From NCBI GenBank assembly GCA_020250445.1, contig JADCEF010000124.1, positions 1-32,058 of the forward strand: 32,058 nucleotides of DNA, read 5' to 3'. Below, one piece after another: positions 1 to 8,070 of this stretch. The notes under the pieces were generated by a model that saw only the letters and a program-made list of their open reading frames with translations, was not told the DNA's origin and searched no databases. Positions within the stretch are counted from its first letter, which is position 1. Each line of letters starts with the position of its first letter. Made by a program: the position numbers and the translations under genes. Source of the stretch: Rhodobacter sp. Its GTDB lineage: Bacteria; Pseudomonadota; Alphaproteobacteria; Rhodobacterales; Rhodobacteraceae.

Positions 1-366
1 GCCATGAGAGCAGTGAGGATGCTTTCGCCCGCCCGGGCGGGAACAGGACACGCGACCCGCGTTTCCCCCGCCCGCGCGGAACGGTTCCCTGTAGACCGGC
101 AGGTCCGGGAACAACGCAGGCCAGCGCCCGACCCGGCGGGCGAGAAGCGCCCGCCGTGGGCGGGGCGGGCGCTGGCCGGGGGCTTTGGGCCCCCGGCCGG
201 TCCTGATCCCGGCGTAACGCCGTGGCAGGGGCGATGGCCCCTGCCAATGGAGCGGTGAGGGTGCTTTCCCCCGCCCGCGCGGAGTGGTCCCCTCGCGCAC
301 AGGCGCAAGGGTTTCCTGCCTTTCAGGTCAGGCAGCCCATGCGACCGGCACTTTTTCAGCGCCCGC
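1..366. repeat. Gene-free region with clustered GC-rich palindromes and a three-copy degenerate repeat
   Basis: I see no convincing gene here. Perfect inverted repeats lie at 28-41 (14-bp palindrome), 119-130/166-177 (12-bp arms), nested 134-142/148-156 (9 bp), 174-183/189-198 (10 bp, loop TTTGG), 210-214/218-222 (5 bp) and 224-232/237-245 (9 bp, loop GATG). A related motif occurs three times: around 10-41, at 62-80 and at 252-283, the last two sharing an exact 19-mer (62-80 = 265-283). The radC stop codon lies just to the right, so part of this may end radC transcription. The density of stems suggests a REP-like dispersed palindromic element; that assignment is inference. The open frame at 4-258 is low-complexity and not believed. 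Confidence 0.7.
316..335 (-). terminator. Weak hairpin downstream of radC
   Basis: Arms CTGCCT (316-321) and AGGCAG (330-335) with an 8-nt loop lie about 30 bases past the radC stop on the minus strand. There is no following T-run, so intrinsic termination is uncertain. Confidence 0.25.
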
Positions 367-1146
367 CTAAAGATAGCGCAGCGCCCTGAAGCTGACCTCG
401 CGCGATTTTCCGACGATCAGATGATCGTGAAGGGTGATGCCCAGCACGGCCGCAGCATTCTGGATCTGGGTGGTCATCGCGATGTCGGCTTCGGATGGGG
501 TCGGGTCACCCGACGGATGGTTGTGGACAAGGATCAGCGCGCTGGCGTTCAGTTCCAGCGCGCGCTTGACCACCTCGCGCGGGTAGACCGGAACATGGTC
601 GACCGTGCCCTGCGATTGTTCTTCGTCTGCGATCAGGACATTCTTGCGGTCAAGGAACAGGATGCGGAACTGTTCGGTTTCCCGGTGCGCCATAGCGGTG
701 TGGCAGTAATCCAGCAGCGCATCCCAGGACGACAGCACAGGGCGGTGCATGATGCGCGACCGCGCCATGCGCTGGGCCACCGCCTCGATCAGCTTGAGTT
801 CCTGGATCACGGCCTCGCCCACGCCGGGGATGGCGGCCAGGCGGGCGGCGGGGGCAGTGACGACGCGGTTGATGTCGCCGAACGTCTCCAGCAGCAGGCG
901 TGCCAGGGGCTTCACGTCATGCCGGGGGATGGCACGAAACAGGATCAGTTCAAGCAATTCGTATTCGGGCATGGCCGCCGCCCCGCCTTCCATGAAGCGG
1001 GTGCGAAGCCGCTTGCGGTGATCCCTGAGGTAAGACGGCAGACGGCCCTGAAGCGGATGATCAGGCACTGTGCCGTCATCATCCTGCGGATCAGCCGGAA
1101 GAAACAGCGGCAGGCGTGCTTCGCGGAAAGAGGGCGGTCTGCTCAT
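367..1146 (-). CDS. radC: RadC family JAB/MPN (JAMM) domain protein
   Basis: 259 residues, full length for the RadC (UPF0758) family. The N-terminal half carries the helix-hairpin-helix-like region (about 60-115, with the IPGVGEA turn). The C-terminal half is the MPN domain with an intact JAMM metal motif: H208-N-H210, S218 and D221 in the [14 protein letters not shown] stretch. The family's biochemical role is not settled; it was once linked to DNA repair, and homologues are induced with competence or carried on mobile elements. It is transcribed away from a TTAACCAT motif at 1178-1185 and lies downstream of dnaJ, but a strong hairpin separates the two, so it probably has its own promoter. 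The start chosen is the ATG at 1146; its ribosome-binding site is weak. Confidence 0.93.
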   Translation of the reverse strand: MSRPPSFREARLPLFLPADPQDDDGTVPDHPLQGRLPSYLRDHRKRLRTRFMEGGAAAMPEYELLELILFRAIPRHDVKPLARLLLETFGDINRVVTAPAARLAAIPGVGEAVIQELKLIEAVAQRMARSRIMHRPVLSSWDALLDYCHTAMAHRETEQFRILFLDRKNVLIADEEQSQGTVDHVPVYPREVVKRALELNASALILVHNHPSGDPTPSEADIAMTTQIQNAAAVLGITLHDHLIVGKSREVSFRALRYL

Positions 1147-1177
1147 GCCGGCAGTTTGGCGCAGACAGGGTGAATGA

Positions 1178-1185
1178 ATGGTTAA
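1178..1185 (-). promoter_or_regulatory. CtrA half-site type motif (TTAACCAT) upstream of radC
   Basis: The minus strand reads GGTTAACCATTC, with TTAACCAT starting 39 bases and ending 32 bases before the radC ATG. TTAACCAT is the half-site I know for the response regulator CtrA in Rhodobacterales, where CtrA controls motility, gene transfer agent and DNA-uptake genes. Only a half-site is visible, not the full TTAA-N7-TTAA form. Assignment rests on the 8-mer and its position. Confidence 0.45.
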
Positions 1186-1207
1186 CCGACGTCATCCCGG
1201 GGACAGA

Positions 1208-1239
1208 ATCCTGCCAAAACCGGGTGGTTTTGGCAGGAT
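1208..1239 (-). terminator. Strong hairpin after dnaJ
   Basis: A perfect 14-bp stem (1208-1221 with 1226-1239) with a 4-nt loop begins 6 bases past the dnaJ stop. The T-tract after it is poor (TCTGTCC), but the stem itself contains an A4/T4 run. It likely ends the dnaK-dnaJ transcript and separates it from radC. Confidence 0.65.
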
Positions 1240-1245
1240 CGGGTT

Positions 1246-2391
1246 TCAGCCCTTCATCCCGTCCCAGAAGGTTTTCACCTTGGAGAAGAACGAAGATCCT
1301 TCCGGATTGTTGTCTTCGGACAGCTTTTCGAACTCGCGCAGCAGGTCTTTCTGGCGGCTGGTCAGATTGACCGGGGTTTCCACCGCCAGTTCGATCAGCA
1401 TGTCCCCGCTGCCGCCGCCGCGCAGGGCCGGCATGCCCTTGGCGCGCAGCCGCATCTGCTTGCCGGTCTGGCTGCCGGCGGGCACCTTGACGCGGCTTTT
1501 CCCGCCGTCGATGGTTGGCACCTCGACCTCGCCGCCCAGCGCGGCGGTGGTGATGCTGACCGGAACGCGGCAGAACAGGTGAACGCCGTCCCGCTGGAAA
1601 AGCGGGTGGTCCTTGACCTCGATGAAGATGTAAAGATCGCCCGCCGGGCCACCGCGCAGACCGGCCTCGCCCTCGCCGGCAAGGCGGATGCGGGTGCCGG
1701 TTTCAACGCCTGCGGGGATGTTTACCGACAGCGCGCGTTCCTTTTCGGTGCGTCCGGCACCGCCGCAGGCCCGGCAGGGGTTCTTGATGATCCGGCCCAT
1801 GCCCGCACAGGTCGGGCAGGTGCGTTCGACCGTGAAGAACCCCTGTTGCGCCCGCACTTTGCCCATGCCCGAACAGGTCGGGCAGGTGACAGGTTCCGCA
1901 CCACCTTCGGCCCCTGTGCCCCGGCAGACCTCGCAGGACACCGACGCGGGAACATTGATGGTCTTCTGGATGCCGCCAAAGGCGTCTTCCAGCGAGACGC
2001 GCAGGTTGTAGCGCAGGTCAGAGCCGCGCTGTGCCCGGCTGCGTCCGCCGCCCGCACCGCCGCGCCCGCCCATGAAATCGCCGAACAAATCTTCGAACAC
2101 ATCCGAGAATGCAGAGGCGAAATCACCCTGACCTGCACCGCCGCCGCCGCCCGCGCCGCGCCCGCCTTCGAAAGCCGCATGACCATAGCGGTCGTAGGCA
2201 GCCTTCTTTTCCGCGTCTTTCAGCGTGTCATAAGCTTCGTTCACTTCCTTGAACTGCGCCTCGGCCGCCGGATTGTCTGAATTGCGGTCGGGGTGCAGCT
2301 CCTTGGCCTTGCTGCGATAGGCCTTTTTCAGCTCTTCAGCCGAAGCGGTGCGCGGCACGCCGAGAATTTCGTAGAAATCGCGTTTTGCCAT
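1246..2391 (-). CDS. dnaJ: Chaperone protein DnaJ (Hsp40)
   Basis: 381 residues with the full type I DnaJ architecture. The J domain (1-70) has the HPD triad at 33-35, which stimulates DnaK ATPase. A Gly/Phe-rich linker spans about 75-118. The zinc-finger region has four CxxCxGxG-type repeats (C153/C156, C170/C173, C192/C195, C206/C209). The C-terminal client-binding domains follow. It lies 71 bases downstream of dnaK on the same strand, the usual dnaK-dnaJ operon. A GGGG ribosome-binding stretch precedes the ATG. A hairpin in the dnaK-dnaJ gap may lower or stabilise dnaJ mRNA relative to dnaK. Confidence 0.98.
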   Translation of the reverse strand: MAKRDFYEILGVPRTASAEELKKAYRSKAKELHPDRNSDNPAAEAQFKEVNEAYDTLKDAEKKAAYDRYGHAAFEGGRGAGGGGGAGQGDFASAFSDVFEDLFGDFMGGRGGAGGGRSRAQRGSDLRYNLRVSLEDAFGGIQKTINVPASVSCEVCRGTGAEGGAEPVTCPTCSGMGKVRAQQGFFTVERTCPTCAGMGRIIKNPCRACGGAGRTEKERALSVNIPAGVETGTRIRLAGEGEAGLRGGPAGDLYIFIEVKDHPLFQRDGVHLFCRVPVSITTAALGGEVEVPTIDGGKSRVKVPAGSQTGKQMRLRAKGMPALRGGGSGDMLIELAVETPVNLTSRQKDLLREFEKLSEDNNPEGSSFFSKVKTFWDGMKG

Positions 2392-2416
2392 GGCAAACCC
2401 CTTTGGGGAACACGTC

Positions 2417-2444
2417 GAAGGCGGCCTTGATGCAGGCCGCCTTC
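2417..2444 (-). promoter_or_regulatory. Intercistronic hairpin between dnaK and dnaJ
   Basis: A perfect 11-bp stem (2417-2427 with 2434-2444) with a 6-nt loop lies in the 71-bp gap, 18 bases after the dnaK stop. Without a T-run it looks more like a partial terminator or an mRNA-end stabiliser that sets the DnaK:DnaJ ratio. This role is inferred. Confidence 0.55.
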
Positions 2445-2462
2445 AGTCCGGTTCGTGCGGAC

Positions 2463-4370
2463 TTACTTCCGCTTGCTGTCGCCAAGGTCTTCGAAATCCG
2501 CGTCCACGATGTCATCATCCACGCCGCGCGGGGCGTCGGGATCGGCACTTTCGGATTCGGCCTGGCTTGCCTTGTAGATGGCTTCGCCCAGACGCATCGC
2601 AGCTTCGGTCAGGTTCTGGATGCCGCCCTTGATCTTGCCCGCGTCGTCGGACTTGAGGGTTTCTTCCAGCGCGCCCATCGCAAGTTCAATGGCCTCCACG
2701 GTGGAAGGATCCACCTTGTCGCCATGTTCTTCCAGCGACTTCCTGGTCGAATGCAGCAGGCTTTCGGCCTGGTTGCGCGCCTCGACCAGTTCGCGGCGGG
2801 CCTTGTCGGCGTCGGCATTCGCCTCGGCGTCCTTGACCATCTTCTCGATCTCGTCATCCGACAGACCGCCCGAGGCCTGGATGGTGATCGCCTGGGTCCG
2901 GCCCGTGCCCTTGTCCTTGGCATTGACCGAGACAATGCCATTGGCGTCGATGTCGAAGGTCACTTCGATCTGCGGCATGCCGCGCGGTGCCGGCGGGATC
3001 TGTTCCAGATTGAACTGGCCCAGAATCTTGTTGTCGGCCGCCATTTCCCGCTCGCCCTGGAAGACGCGGATCGTCACCGCGTTCTGGTTGTCTTCGGCGG
3101 TCGAGAAGACCTGCGACTTCTTCGTGGGGATCGTGGTGTTGCGGTCGATCAGGCGGGTGAAGACCCCGCCCAGCGTTTCAATGCCCAGGCTCAGCGGGGT
3201 CACGTCCAGCAGGACCACGTCCTTGACATCACCCTGCAGCACGCCGGCCTGAATGGCCGCGCCAAGTGCTACGACCTCGTCTGGGTTGACACCCTTGTGG
3301 GGTTCCTTGCCGAAGAACTTCGTAACCTCTTCCACCACTTTCGGCATGCGGGTCATGCCGCCGACCAGAACCACCTCGTCGATGTCGCCGATGCTGAGAC
3401 CGGCATCCTTCAGCGCGGCCTGGCACGGCTTGATCGACGCCTTGATCAGATCACCCACCAGGCTTTCCAGCTTGGCGCGGGTCAGCTTGACGACAAGGTG
3501 CAGCGGCTGGCCCGTGTTGCGGTCCATGCTGATGAAGGGCTGGTTGATCTCGGTCTGCTGGCTGGAAGACAGTTCGATCTTTGCCTTTTCTGCCGCTTCC
3601 TTCAGGCGCTGAAGGGCCATCTTGTCCAGCGTCAGGTCAACGCCGTGTTCCTTCTTGAACTCATCGGCCAGGTAGTTCACGATCCGCATGTCAAAGTCTT
3701 CACCGCCAAGGAACGTATCCCCGTTGGTGGATTTCACTTCGAACAGGCCGTCGTCGATTTCAAGAATGGTGATGTCGAACGTACCGCCGCCAAGGTCATA
3801 GACCGCGATCGTCTTGGCATCTTTCTTGTCAAGGCCATAGGCGAGTGCCGCCGCCGTGGGTTCGTTGATGATGCGCAGCACCTCAAGGCCGGCGATCTTG
3901 CCTGCATCTTTGGTGGCCTGACGCTGGGCGTCGTTGAAATAGGCGGGAACCGTGATCACGGCCTGGGTCACGGGTTCGCCAAGGTAGCTTTCGGCGGTTT
4001 CCTTCATCTTCTGCAGGATGAAGGCCGAGATCTGCGACGGCGAATACTTTTCACCCCGCACTTCGACCCAGGCGTCGCCGTTGCCGCCGTTCACCAGGGT
4101 GTAAGGCAGGTTCTTCTTGTCTTTGGCAAGATGCACGTCATCAATGCGGCGCCCGATCAGACGCTTGACGGCGAATATGGTGTTCGAGGAATTCGTGACC
4201 GCCTGACGTTTGGCCGGCTGGCCGACGAGGCGTTCGGTTTCTGTGAAACCGACGATGGACGGAGTGGTGCGGGCCCCTTCCGAGTTTTCAATCACGCGCG
4301 GTTGTGCGCCGTCCATGATTGCAACGCAGGAGTTCGTGGTCCCGAGGTCAATCCCGATGACTTTGGCCAT
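2463..4370 (-). CDS. dnaK: Molecular chaperone DnaK (Hsp70)
   Basis: 635 residues, standard for alphaproteobacterial DnaK. The nucleotide-binding domain opens with the phosphate-1 motif [12 protein letters not shown] (residues 5-16), followed by the DLGGGTFD phosphate-2 motif and the [11 protein letters not shown] adenosine motif. The substrate-binding domain follows the [14 protein letters not shown] linker region. The C-terminus ends in an acidic, conserved tail ([12 protein letters not shown]) before SKRK. It folds and disaggregates proteins with DnaJ, encoded just downstream, and GrpE, which is not in the window. A heat-shock type promoter lies about 115-143 bases upstream of its ATG. Confidence 0.99.
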   Translation of the reverse strand: MAKVIGIDLGTTNSCVAIMDGAQPRVIENSEGARTTPSIVGFTETERLVGQPAKRQAVTNSSNTIFAVKRLIGRRIDDVHLAKDKKNLPYTLVNGGNGDAWVEVRGEKYSPSQISAFILQKMKETAESYLGEPVTQAVITVPAYFNDAQRQATKDAGKIAGLEVLRIINEPTAAALAYGLDKKDAKTIAVYDLGGGTFDITILEIDDGLFEVKSTNGDTFLGGEDFDMRIVNYLADEFKKEHGVDLTLDKMALQRLKEAAEKAKIELSSSQQTEINQPFISMDRNTGQPLHLVVKLTRAKLESLVGDLIKASIKPCQAALKDAGLSIGDIDEVVLVGGMTRMPKVVEEVTKFFGKEPHKGVNPDEVVALGAAIQAGVLQGDVKDVVLLDVTPLSLGIETLGGVFTRLIDRNTTIPTKKSQVFSTAEDNQNAVTIRVFQGEREMAADNKILGQFNLEQIPPAPRGMPQIEVTFDIDANGIVSVNAKDKGTGRTQAITIQASGGLSDDEIEKMVKDAEANADADKARRELVEARNQAESLLHSTRKSLEEHGDKVDPSTVEAIELAMGALEETLKSDDAGKIKGGIQNLTEAAMRLGEAIYKASQAESESADPDAPRGVDDDIVDADFEDLGDSKRK

Positions 4371-4401
4371 AGTAAGCTACCTCTTCTTTCGGCGATGTAT
4401 T

Positions 4402-4431
4402 GGGGCGCAGAGCCGTTGCGGCCTCTGCCCC
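4402..4431 (-). promoter_or_regulatory. Imperfect stem-loop in the dnaK 5' leader
   Basis: Left arm 4403-4415 and right arm 4419-4431 pair over 12 positions with two single-base bulges (4406 and 4422). It would lie about 30-60 bases before the dnaK ATG in a transcript started from the promoter at 4485-4513. It could be structural only; I see no clear pairing with the ribosome-binding site, so a thermosensor role is not claimed. Confidence 0.4.
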
Positions 4432-4484
4432 CGATCCCAATGAGATCCGGTCGGGGCGGCCGCCCCATCCCGGCTTCGGGGGGT

Positions 4485-4513
4485 ATATAAGGGGGGGTCC
4501 GGCAGGCTGCAAG
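4485..4513 (-). promoter_or_regulatory. RpoH-type (sigma-32) promoter for dnaK
   Basis: On the minus strand a CTTG -35 core (4510-4513) is followed after 18 bases by CTTATAT (4485-4491). This resembles the alphaproteobacterial heat-shock consensus CTTG-N17/18-CYTATNT, known from the RpoH family. It lies between divergent dnaK and alkB and points at dnaK. No CIRCE inverted repeat was seen. Confidence 0.65.
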
Positions 4514-4546
4514 CGCTGCGGGCTTTTGAAAACGATAGAGGGCGCG

Positions 4547-5182
4547 ATGAATTCAGGGGATTCTGCGGACCGGTCGGTTCCGACGCTGCGTCTGCGCGGG
4601 TTTGATATTCATGCGGGGCTGATTCCGGCCGCCGGGCAGGCCGACTGGGTGGACGATATCCGCGCCGTGGTGGCGGCCGCCCCGCTGGTGGCACCGGTCA
4701 CGCCGGGCGGGCGGGCGATGAGCGTGCGGATGACGGCGGCAGGCCGTCTGGGCTGGGTGGCGGACCGGGCCGGTTACCGCTATGCGGCCAGACATCCCGG
4801 CGGCGGCGACTGGCCGCCGATCCCGGCGCGGGTGCTGGGCCTGTGGCACCGGGTAACCGGGCTGCAGCGTGCGCCCGACTGCTGCCTGATCAATTTCTAT
4901 GGGGCAGGGGCGCGCATGGGGATGCACCAGGACAGGGACGAGGGGGATTTCACCTTTCCGGTTCTGTCCGTGTCGCTGGGGGATGACGCGCTGTTTCGCA
5001 TGGGCGGCCCGGACCGGACCGCACCCACGCAAAGCGTCTGGCTGCACTCGGGGGATGTGGTTGTGATGGGCGGCGAGGCGCGGCTTGCCTTCCACGGGAT
5101 CGACCGGGTGCGGCACGGCAGCTCGGCCCTTCTGCCGAACGGGGGGCGCATAAACCTGACGCTGCGCGTTGTCGCGGACTGA
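4547..5182 (+). CDS. alkB: AlkB-type alpha-ketoglutarate-dependent dioxygenase (DNA/RNA alkylation repair)
   Basis: 211 residues, the usual AlkB size. The Fe(II) ligands are visible as H127-x-D129 (NFYGAGARMGMHQDRDE) and H183 (FHGIDR). The 2-oxoglutarate-binding arginines form the signature RINLTLR (R201, R207) close to the C-terminus. Members of the family remove 1-methyladenine and 3-methylcytosine oxidatively. The start is placed at 4547 because GAGG precedes it by a proper gap and earlier in-frame residues are not AlkB-like. The gene diverges from dnaK and shares the same 176-bp intergenic region. Confidence 0.93.
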   Translation: MNSGDSADRSVPTLRLRGFDIHAGLIPAAGQADWVDDIRAVVAAAPLVAPVTPGGRAMSVRMTAAGRLGWVADRAGYRYAARHPGGGDWPPIPARVLGLWHRVTGLQRAPDCCLINFYGAGARMGMHQDRDEGDFTFPVLSVSLGDDALFRMGGPDRTAPTQSVWLHSGDVVVMGGEARLAFHGIDRVRHGSSALLPNGGRINLTLRVVAD

Positions 5183-5279
5183 CCATTTGCGCGGGAATCT
5201 TGCCGTTTCGCCGGGGAAACCGCATAAGGGCGGCCAAGCGCATTGAACCCCCCGGCCCGGTCGGGGACGGGAGCCTGCA

Positions 5280-6083
5280 ATGGATTTCGAAAAACTGACC
5301 CGGGTGATGCGCCGCCTGGCCCTGGAGGCGGGCGACCGGATCATGGAGGTTTACAACTCCCCCAGCTTTGAGGTGAAGGCCAAGTCCGACACAAGCCCGG
5401 TGACCAGGGCTGATGAGGCTGCCGACGCGCTGATAGCGGCCGGTCTGCGCAGGGCCTTTCCCGATGTGCCGCTGATCACGGAAGAACAGGCGGCCACACA
5501 TGGGCAAAGCGCCGCGACCTTCCTGATCGTCGATCCACTGGACGGGACCAGGGAATTCGTGCAGCGGCGCGGTGACTTTACCGTGAATATCGCCTATGTC
5601 GAAAACGGCGTTCCCCTGCGCGGTGCGGTTTATGCCCCGGCGCTGGGGCGGCTGTTCTACACCCGGGCCGATGGACGGTCTGTCGAGGAAACCGGCATCT
5701 TTGACAAGGCGGTGGCGGGACCGCTGCGGTTGCTGGCCGTCGCGGCCCCCGACAATGCCGCATTGAGGGTGGTGGCGTCAAAATCGCACCGCGATCCGGC
5801 GACGGATGACTACATCGCGCGCTATGCGGTGAAGGACATGACCAGCGCCGGGTCGAGCCTGAAGTTCTGTCTGGTGGCCACCGGCGAGGCCGATCTTTAC
5901 CCGCGCCTCGGCCGGACGATGGAATGGGATACGGCGGCGGGCGATGCGGTGCTGCGGGGTGCAGGCGGGCAGGTGGTGAGGTTCGACGACCATCGCGTGC
6001 TGCGTTATGGCAAGCCGGGCTGGGACAATCCGTTCTTCATCGCATTTGCCCCCGGAGTGGAATTGCACAAATGCGCGTCCTGA
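5280..6083 (+). CDS. cysQ: 3'(2'),5'-bisphosphate nucleotidase CysQ
   Basis: 267 residues of the inositol-monophosphatase superfamily. Metal-binding motifs are intact: E68-E69 (LITEEQ), D85-P-L-D88-G-T90 and WDTAAGD (216-222). CysQ hydrolyses the phosphoadenosine phosphate by-product of sulfate assimilation; a related inositol- or nucleotide-phosphatase activity is possible within the family. Its last 13 bases overlap the kdsB-like gene, so the two are likely translated from one mRNA. A GGGAG ribosome-binding site precedes the ATG. Confidence 0.88.
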   Translation: MDFEKLTRVMRRLALEAGDRIMEVYNSPSFEVKAKSDTSPVTRADEAADALIAAGLRRAFPDVPLITEEQAATHGQSAATFLIVDPLDGTREFVQRRGDFTVNIAYVENGVPLRGAVYAPALGRLFYTRADGRSVEETGIFDKAVAGPLRLLAVAAPDNAALRVVASKSHRDPATDDYIARYAVKDMTSAGSSLKFCLVATGEADLYPRLGRTMEWDTAAGDAVLRGAGGQVVRFDDHRVLRYGKPGWDNPFFIAFAPGVELHKCAS

Positions 6084-6871
6084 TCGCCATTCCGGCCCGC
6101 TATGCCTCGACCCGCTATCCCGGAAAACCGCTTGTGGACCTGCGCGGCCCGGATGGCGTGGCAAAACCGCTGATCCGCCGCAGCTGGGAAGCGGCACAGG
6201 CGGTGCGCGGTGTGGACCGCGTGGTGGTGGCCACCGATGACGCACGCATCCGCGAGGCTGCCGAAGGGTTCGGGGCAGAGGTGGTGATGACTGCGGACCA
6301 CTGGCGCAACGGAACCGAGCGTTGCGCCGAGGTGCTGGAGCGGCTTCCCGGCTACGACATCGTGGTGAACCTGCAGGGCGATGCGCCGCTGACCCCGCCC
6401 TGGTTCGTGGAAGATCTGATCACCGCTCTTCGCGCCGCGCCCGGGGCCGAAGTTGCAACGCCGGTGCTGCGCGCCGATGGGCGGGTGCTGAACGGCTTTC
6501 TGGCCGACCGGCGCGCCGGGCGTGTCGGCGGGACAACGGCGGTTTTCGGGGTGGGTGGCCGGGCGCTGTATTTCTCGAAAGAGGTGATTCCCTTCACCAC
6601 CCGTACCTATGCCGGGGCCGAGCCGACGCCGGTGTTTCACCACGTGGGCGTCTATGCGTTCCGGCCCGCCGCGCTGCGGGCCTATACGACGTGGGAACCG
6701 GGCCCCCTGGAAACGCTGGAAGGTCTGGAGCAGCTGCGGTTCCTGGAAAACGGCCGGCAGGTGCTGTGCGTGGAAGTGGATGCGCGCGGTCGTCTGTTCT
6801 GGGAGTTGAACAACCCCGAAGACGTGCCGCGAATCGAGGCGATGCTGGCAGAGATGGGCAGCGGAACGTGA
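6071..6871 (+). CDS. kdsB: KdsB-like cytidylyltransferase (3-deoxy-manno-octulosonate cytidylyltransferase family), divergent active site
   Basis: 266 residues, slightly longer than E. coli KdsB (about 248). It aligns along its whole length: IPARYASTRYPGKPL (7-21; R10, R15 and K19 kept), GTERCAEV (81-88), NLQGDAP (100-106), ALYFSKEVIPF (165-175), HVGVYAFR and LETLEGLEQLR. KdsB joins CMP to Kdo in the cytoplasm for lipopolysaccharide synthesis. Two oddities: QGDEP is QGDAP (A105 replaces Glu), and the VDTPEDL segment reads LNNPEDV, putting Asn247 where the second metal-binding Asp is expected. A 4-residue insertion follows VDLRG, and the region 132-163 is unlike E. coli. It may be a paralogue with a different sugar substrate. 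The start at 6071 is inside the end of cysQ. Confidence 0.78.
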   Translation: MRVLIAIPARYASTRYPGKPLVDLRGPDGVAKPLIRRSWEAAQAVRGVDRVVVATDDARIREAAEGFGAEVVMTADHWRNGTERCAEVLERLPGYDIVVNLQGDAPLTPPWFVEDLITALRAAPGAEVATPVLRADGRVLNGFLADRRAGRVGGTTAVFGVGGRALYFSKEVIPFTTRTYAGAEPTPVFHHVGVYAFRPAALRAYTTWEPGPLETLEGLEQLRFLENGRQVLCVEVDARGRLFWELNNPEDVPRIEAMLAEMGSGT

Positions 6872-7136
6872 CCGTTTCCGTCGTGTGGGCCGCCGGTATG
6901 GCATCGCGGCCAGTGCAAGGAATATCATCACGGGGTCCGGATCGGGAGGGGCCGCGCTTTGTGCTTTGATCCCATGCGCGCCCTTTTGCCGATCTTCGTG
7001 CCGAAAGCCGGAAAACGGCCGCGTTTCTCGGGGATCTTCCGAAAACCTGTCAGAATTGTGTGGGACCCCGGAACGGGGGCGCGTATGGACTGCTTATCCT
7101 GGCGCAGGGTCTGAAGACGTCGGAAAGAGTATAGAG
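6872..7136 (+). other. Intergenic region before galU
   Basis: 265 bases without a believable gene. A small inverted repeat CCCCG-GAA-CGGGG lies at 7066-7078, about 60 bases before the galU start. No clear -35/-10 pair was recognised. Confidence 0.4.
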
Positions 7137-8033
7137 ATGACAAAGAACAAGGTGACGAAGGCCGTCTTCCCGGTTGCCGGTCTGGGGACCCGCTTTCTTC
7201 CCGCGACCAAGTCGATCCCCAAGGAAATCATGACGTTGGTGGATCGACCGCTGATTCAATACGCCATTGACGAGGCCCGGGCGGCCGGGATCAAGGAATT
7301 CATCTTCGTGACCTCGCGGGGGAAGGGGGCGCTGGAGGACTACTTTGACCATGCGCCCGAACTGGAAAACGCGCTGCGCCGGTCCGGCAAACACCAGCTT
7401 CTGGAGGTTCTGGAACGGACCAACATGGAAAGCGGGGCGATTGCCTATGTGCGCCAGCACAAGGCGCTGGGCCTGGGCCATGCCGTGTGGTGCGCGCGTC
7501 AGTTGATCGGGGATGAACCCTTTGCGGTGATGTTGCCGGATGACGTGATCGCAGCCGAAAAGCCCTGTCTGCAGCAGATGGCCGAAGCCTTTGCCGAGAC
7601 CGGCGGCAACATGGTGGCCGCAATGGAAGTGCCGCCCGAAAAAACCTCGTCCTATGGCGTTCTGGATATCGGCGACGACAGGGGGGCGCTGGTAACGGTC
7701 AAGGGCATGGTCGAGAAGCCCAAGCAGCAAGACGCGCCGTCCAACCTTGCGGTGATCGGGCGTTACATCCTGTCGCCGAACGTTCTGGACAACCTCAATC
7801 GCAGGAAGACCGGGGCGGGTGGCGAAATTCAACTTACAGATGCCATTGCCGAAGAAATCACCGCCGGCCGCAAGGTTTACGGCTACCGGTTCCGCGGGCA
7901 GCGGTATGATTGCGGATCAAAGGCAGGTTTTCTGCAGGCGACGGTGGCCTTCGGGCTGGGGCGGGCCGAGCTGCACGACGAGTTTCTGGCGTATCTGCGC
8001 CAGATCATGGCGCAGCAGAAACCCGCGCAGTAA
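7137..8033 (+). CDS. galU: UTP--glucose-1-phosphate uridylyltransferase
   Basis: 298 residues, the usual bacterial GalU length. The N-terminal nucleotide-binding loop is VFPVAGLGTRFLPATKSIPKE (11-31), followed by the LVDRPLIQYA segment, the GLGHAVWCA and LPDDVI motifs and the C-terminal GYRFRGQRYDCGSKAGF motif. It makes UDP-glucose from UTP and glucose-1-phosphate for lipopolysaccharide, capsule and osmoregulated glucans. The start at 7137 is chosen because conserved sequence begins within a few residues and the upstream extension has no family similarity. It converges on ptsN with only 37 bases between. Confidence 0.97.
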   Translation: MTKNKVTKAVFPVAGLGTRFLPATKSIPKEIMTLVDRPLIQYAIDEARAAGIKEFIFVTSRGKGALEDYFDHAPELENALRRSGKHQLLEVLERTNMESGAIAYVRQHKALGLGHAVWCARQLIGDEPFAVMLPDDVIAAEKPCLQQMAEAFAETGGNMVAAMEVPPEKTSSYGVLDIGDDRGALVTVKGMVEKPKQQDAPSNLAVIGRYILSPNVLDNLNRRKTGAGGEIQLTDAIAEEITAGRKVYGYRFRGQRYDCGSKAGFLQATVAFGLGRAELHDEFLAYLRQIMAQQKPAQ

Positions 8034-8070
8034 GGCGCGCCCCCGCCCGCCCCATGGCCACCGGACACCG

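Noticed and set aside
4-258. 84-codon open frame on the plus strand at the left edge
   Set aside because: Its product is Pro/Arg/Gly/Ala-rich low complexity, it has no ribosome-binding site, and it runs through the palindrome cluster.
4402-4431. RNA thermometer in the dnaK leader
   Set aside because: The stem does not pair with the dnaK ribosome-binding site, and the usual ROSE-type pattern was not seen; only an imperfect stem-loop is kept.
2385-4490. 701-codon open frame antisense to dnaK
   Set aside because: Long antisense frames are expected in GC-rich DNA; the product matches no family, while dnaK on the other strand is unmistakable.
5183-5279. Promoter or small RNA between alkB and cysQ
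   Set aside because: 97 bases with no clear promoter pair and no strong stem.
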